NCBI GenBank assembly: GCA_937871685.1
Contig: CALMOL010000127.1
Coordinates: 1 to 6,844 of the forward strand
From: an uncultured Verrucomicrobiota bacterium
GTDB taxonomy: Bacteria > Verrucomicrobiota > Verrucomicrobiia > Chthoniobacterales > SZAS-18
Direction of reading: 5' to 3'
Length of the DNA stretch: 6,844 bases
Both the position numbers and the translations under genes were made by a program. Positions 5,207-6,844 of this stretch are shown here, one piece after another. A model generated the notes under the pieces. That model saw only the letters and a list, made by a program, of their open reading frames with translations. It was not told the DNA's origin and ran no database searches. Within the stretch, counting starts at the first letter, position 1. The number at the start of each line of letters is the position of its first letter.

Positions 5207-5545
5207 ATGCCAGAAGCCCAGCGAAAACGACCCACCACGAAAAGGCTCAGCTTCGCGAAGAGCGACTTCGCCTCGCTGCTGCGGGTCATGGTCGCCCAGG
5301 CCAAGGCCATCAAAGCGGCGCCCTGCAAGCACGAGGATCTCCTCGATCTCCGCGGGCGCATTACCCAGTTGCGCGACCGGCTGCGGGGGAAGCACGCCGA
5401 GACCCCGGAGCCGCCCCTGACGCTCGCGACCACGCACCGGGTGCTGGACGCCCTCGACACCTTTGTCGCGAACCGCCGCCTGCGCCTTGAGCTCAGGCTT
5501 GGCATCGGCGCCCTCGACGAGGAGCCCCCGGCGTTCTTCTACTAG
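5207..5545 (+). CDS. Small soluble protein, paralogue B of a tandem pair (112 residues)
   Basis: ATG 5207 gives 112 residues. A TTG at 5192 overlapping the previous stop is an alternative that would suggest translational coupling. The first 15 residues are basic (QRKRPTTKR). A helical region follows with FASLLRVMVAQAKAI, EDLLDLRGRITQLRDRLRGK and a C-terminal helix VLDALDTFVANRRLRLELRL. It is clearly related to the upstream gene but longer, with a Pro-rich insertion (PEPPLTL) between the second and third helices and a DEEPPAFFY tail ending in aromatic residues. Tandem duplication with divergence suggests the products may pair with each other; this is inferred. Family not recognised. Confidence 0.7.
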   Translation: MPEAQRKRPTTKRLSFAKSDFASLLRVMVAQAKAIKAAPCKHEDLLDLRGRITQLRDRLRGKHAETPEPPLTLATTHRVLDALDTFVANRRLRLELRLGIGALDEEPPAFFY

Positions 5546-5647
5546 CGCGGCAGCTTCGCCCAAGCACGGCGCCCTTCGTTCTTGTCTGTTCCCCTCGTAA
5601 TGTTCGATGTTCTATCCCGACCCCCTTTCACATGACAGTTTTTCAAC
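5546..5647. other. Spacer with drop in GC content
   Basis: About 100 bases in which composition changes from strongly GC-rich to mixed. A small GCTT-CGCCC-AAGC hairpin lies near 5555 but has no adjacent T-tract. ATG 5632 opens a 33-codon frame that ends at once and is not supported. No integron core site (GTTRRRY) is visible here. Confidence 0.4.
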
Positions 5648-6076
5648 TTGGGGAAAGTCGTCGCGCAGCATTTTACCGCAGTGGTGCGCATCCCATTGTC
5701 GCTGGATGGGAAGCCTATCGCCCCAGCTGAGCCAATGCATCGAACAACAATCAGCGGTATGGGCCTGTGGAGATTCGACCTTTCCGATGCAGCTAGCGAA
5801 GACAGTTCACCGCTCTTTCCAGAGTCATCGCGAACGCTGGTCCGTGAGATCAACTTGGATGCAAAACACGCTTTTGTGCTTGAAGAGGGACCGATGATCG
5901 AGCACGCCGCAGTTACCATTTATGCTGATCAAATGCCAAGGTTGGAGCTTGCGCGAAAGTGGACAGAGGTTGCGAACGGATGGAGCGCGAGCCCACCCGA
6001 ACTGCGTAGTCTGATTGACGCCTTCGTAAAGAGCGTGCCAGCGTCGGCCTCTCGTAAGAAGACTCGAGAAGGATGA
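5648..6076 (+). CDS. Hypothetical protein of atypical composition (about 142 residues)
   Basis: The frame opens after a TGA near 5630. The first usable start is TTG 5648; GTG 5681 or 5684 are alternatives, and none has a ribosome binding site, so the N-terminus is uncertain. The protein has no signal or membrane segment. It includes VVRIPLSLDGKPI, EINLDAKHAFVLEEGP, MIEHAAVTIYADQMPRLELA and a helical end ELRSLIDAFVKSVP followed by a basic tail. Mixed beta strands with a C-terminal helix suggest a small globular domain. Codon use is less GC-biased than in all genes to its left, consistent with recent transfer. No family recognised. The next ORF begins two bases after its stop, and an attC-like inverted repeat follows that ORF. 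A 5' truncation or frameshift is possible because an overlapping ATG (5632) lies in another frame. Confidence 0.5.
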   Translation: MGKVVAQHFTAVVRIPLSLDGKPIAPAEPMHRTTISGMGLWRFDLSDAASEDSSPLFPESSRTLVREINLDAKHAFVLEEGPMIEHAAVTIYADQMPRLELARKWTEVANGWSASPPELRSLIDAFVKSVPASASRKKTREG

Positions 6077-6077
6077 A

Positions 6078-6299
6078 GTGGCGGATCAATCTGCCTACCA
6101 AGTTCCCGCGTCCGATGAAGCCGAGCGCCGCGAGGCCCGGTCATCCTTAAGCCCCGACCGCCGCGCGCGATCCGGTGGTGACGTGGGAGTGAAAGCCCCT
6201 GAGGGTCAGCTCTGTCTTTTCGAAGACTCGTTGGCTTCGCCGGCCAAGCGCCGACCGTCGCCACAACCGCGCGCGGAAGCACCGGACCGGCCCTCGTAG
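6078..6299 (+). CDS. Possible small disordered protein with QLCLF motif (73 residues)
   Basis: GTG 6078 follows AGAAGGA (6067-6073) at four bases and starts two bases after the preceding stop, which favours coupled translation. The product is hydrophilic and rich in Arg, Ser, Ala and Pro, and probably unstructured. Residues 44-48 read QLCLF, matching the QL-x-LF core of the bacterial sliding-clamp-binding motif (consensus QL[SD]LF), in an otherwise disordered chain as is usual for such peptides. The stop codon abuts the left arm of the inverted repeat at 6298-6358, as cassette genes abut attC. It could be a real small replication- or repair-linked protein or a chance frame; I lean slightly to real because of the ribosome binding site. 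Confidence 0.4.
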   Translation: MADQSAYQVPASDEAERREARSSLSPDRRARSGGDVGVKAPEGQLCLFEDSLASPAKRRPSPQPRAEAPDRPS

Positions 6300-6358
6300 C
6301 GCCTGACGGTGCGGCGGGGACGCTGCGACCACCGGGGGTGCCTGCTCTGTTAGGCGCT
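6298..6358 (+). other. attC-like inverted repeat
   Basis: AGCGCCTGAC (6298-6307) and GTTAGGCGCT (6349-6358) form a 10-bp inverted repeat with one G-T pair. The right end contains GTTAGGC, which fits the integron core site GTTRRRY; the left GCCTGAC differs by one base from the partner consensus RYYYAAC. From core to core it is 55 bp, at or just below the usual lower size limit. Inside, GGTGC-GGC and GCCTGCTCT show partial complementarity with offset bases, loosely like L boxes. It points the right way for a cassette carrying the plus-strand genes before it. No integrase or second attC is in the window. Confidence 0.3.
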
Positions 6359-6365
6359 GCAAACG

Positions 6366-6400
6366 AAAAGCCCCGCCTCGGCACGGACCGGGGCGGGGCT
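6366..6400 (-). terminator. Intrinsic terminator of the DUF3606 operon
   Basis: AGCCCCGCCTCGG (6369-6381) and CCGGGGCGGGGCT (6388-6400) pair over 13 bp with one G-T pair and a six-base loop. On the minus strand the stem is followed by TTTT (the AAAA at 6366-6369 on the plus strand, whose last base also closes the stem). It lies 15 bases past the stop of the 71-residue gene. On the plus strand no T-tract follows, so it acts mainly for the minus-strand operon. Confidence 0.85.
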
Positions 6401-6415
6401 GGTCGAAACAGCGAA

Positions 6416-6631
6416 TCAGGCTTTCGTCTGATCGCTGCTGAACCAGACAAATTCATCGGTTCCCTTTTTGTTCGAGCCGAGGACAACGAGATAGTCCGCG
6501 CCATACTTAGCGTGCTCTACCTCGGCTTCCTCCTGTGAATCGAACAGGCCGACGAAATGCCAGGGGTCGTTTCGGACAACTCCCCAGCCGCGGAACCAGC
6601 CAGGATTGTCTCGGTCAGGAACGATGGGCAT
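6416..6631 (-). CDS. Uncharacterised 71-residue protein in DUF3606 operon
   Basis: ATG 6631 lies four bases after the stop of the DUF3606 gene, so the two are almost certainly one transcript; translation is probably coupled, since only a weak AGGT stands upstream. The protein is small, soluble and aromatic-rich. It begins with a Pro/Asp/Asn-rich stretch and GWFRGWGVVR, then WHFVGLFDSQEEAEVEHAKYG and ADYLVVLGSNKKGTDEFVWF. The pattern strand, short helix with DSQEEAE, then two strands is typical of small alpha/beta domains of unknown function. Its ending at a strong terminator, good codon pattern and clean operon fit make it convincing. I do not recognise the family and assign no function. Confidence 0.8.
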   Translation of the reverse strand: MPIVPDRDNPGWFRGWGVVRNDPWHFVGLFDSQEEAEVEHAKYGADYLVVLGSNKKGTDEFVWFSSDQTKA

Positions 6632-6635
6632 GTCG

Positions 6636-6812
6636 TTATTTACCTAGGTGGTGCCGCACTGCCGCGGCCGAGTGACCGACGGCAGCTACCGCGGCCCGCA
6701 ACTGAGCCTCGGTGCAACCGAGCGCATTGCACCAATATTGGACTTCCCAAGCTTCAGTGAGACTGATCTTGCTCGCGTCTTGGGGCCGGCGTTTGTGTAG
6801 GTCGTCTGACAT
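6636..6812 (-). CDS. DUF3606 domain protein (58 residues)
   Basis: ATG 6812 to TAA 6636-6638 encodes 58 residues, nearly all one DUF3606 domain. It has a basic N-terminus ending in RRPQD, then SKISLTEAWEVQYWCNALGC (residues 14-33) with the family's E-x-x-E-V-x-Y-W core, then TEAQLRAAVAAVG and a closing VRHHLG helix. The family is about this size, soluble, and of unknown function; the fold is predicted to be a short helical bundle with a helix-turn-helix-like pattern. It is the first gene of a two-gene minus-strand operon. No Shine-Dalgarno sequence precedes it; the upstream mRNA would be a run of C-tracts, the complement of the G-rich run at 6813-6844. Identification rests on my recognition of the family pattern. 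Confidence 0.85.
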   Translation of the reverse strand: MSDDLHKRRPQDASKISLTEAWEVQYWCNALGCTEAQLRAAVAAVGHSAAAVRHHLGK

Positions 6813-6844
6813 GGGGATGTGGGGATGGGGTTTGGGTTGTGGGG
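6813..6844 (+). other. G-quadruplex-type motif beside the DUF3606 start
   Basis: Five G-tracts (GGGG, GGGG, GGGG, GGG, GGGG) are separated by ATGT, AT, TTT and TTGT, meeting the G3+N1-7 pattern. The first tract abuts the start codon of the minus-strand gene, so the G-rich strand is the template strand and the mRNA leader or promoter would be C-rich. It may continue beyond the window. Confidence 0.7.

Noticed and set aside
5929..6504. 191-codon minus-strand frame
   Set aside because: It runs through the terminator and the attC-like repeat, opposes two better-supported plus frames, and has no ribosome binding site or motif.

Overview
This is a GC-rich bacterial window. No rRNA, tRNA or housekeeping gene fixes the taxonomy. 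The long Pro/Thr linker on a secreted beta-rich protein, the proline-rich WYL-domain regulator, and starts that mostly lack Shine-Dalgarno sequences would fit Verrucomicrobiota (Opitutae-like). That is a weak inference; a soil proteobacterium is the main alternative, because DUF3606 is common there.

Layout. Bases 1-1286 (minus) hold the N-terminal 428 residues of a secreted protein: signal peptide, Asn/Gly/Val/Thr-rich beta-type domain, then about 115 residues of alternating Pro-Thr that run off the window. About 390 bases without a supported gene follow. A 209-residue helical protein of unknown function lies at 1736-2365 (minus), with a clear intrinsic terminator below it. Bases 2366-3524 have no convincing gene. 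They hold a leader/promoter module that occurs twice on the minus strand (2486-2528 and 3467-3510), and between the copies a 21-bp tandem repeat array (core 2778-3008, decayed but phase-locked to about 3218) that spells heptads on both strands. A WYL-family regulator follows (3525-4733, plus), then a large palindrome at its 3' end. Two adjacent small paralogous genes come next (4944-5195 and 5207-5545, plus).

The last 1.3 kb looks like accessory DNA. It has a less GC-rich gene of unknown function (5648-6076) closely followed by a 73-residue ORF with a possible beta-clamp-binding motif. A 10-bp inverted repeat resembling a short integron attC site follows. Last is a convergent minus-strand pair: a DUF3606 protein (6636-6812) and a 71-residue protein (6416-6631), closed by a strong intrinsic terminator. 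The DUF3606 start abuts a G-quadruplex-type run at the window edge.

The genes do not form one recognisable pathway. The most interesting structure is non-coding: the duplicated promoter-plus-hairpin leader, the self-complementary heptad array between its copies, and the attC-like site.
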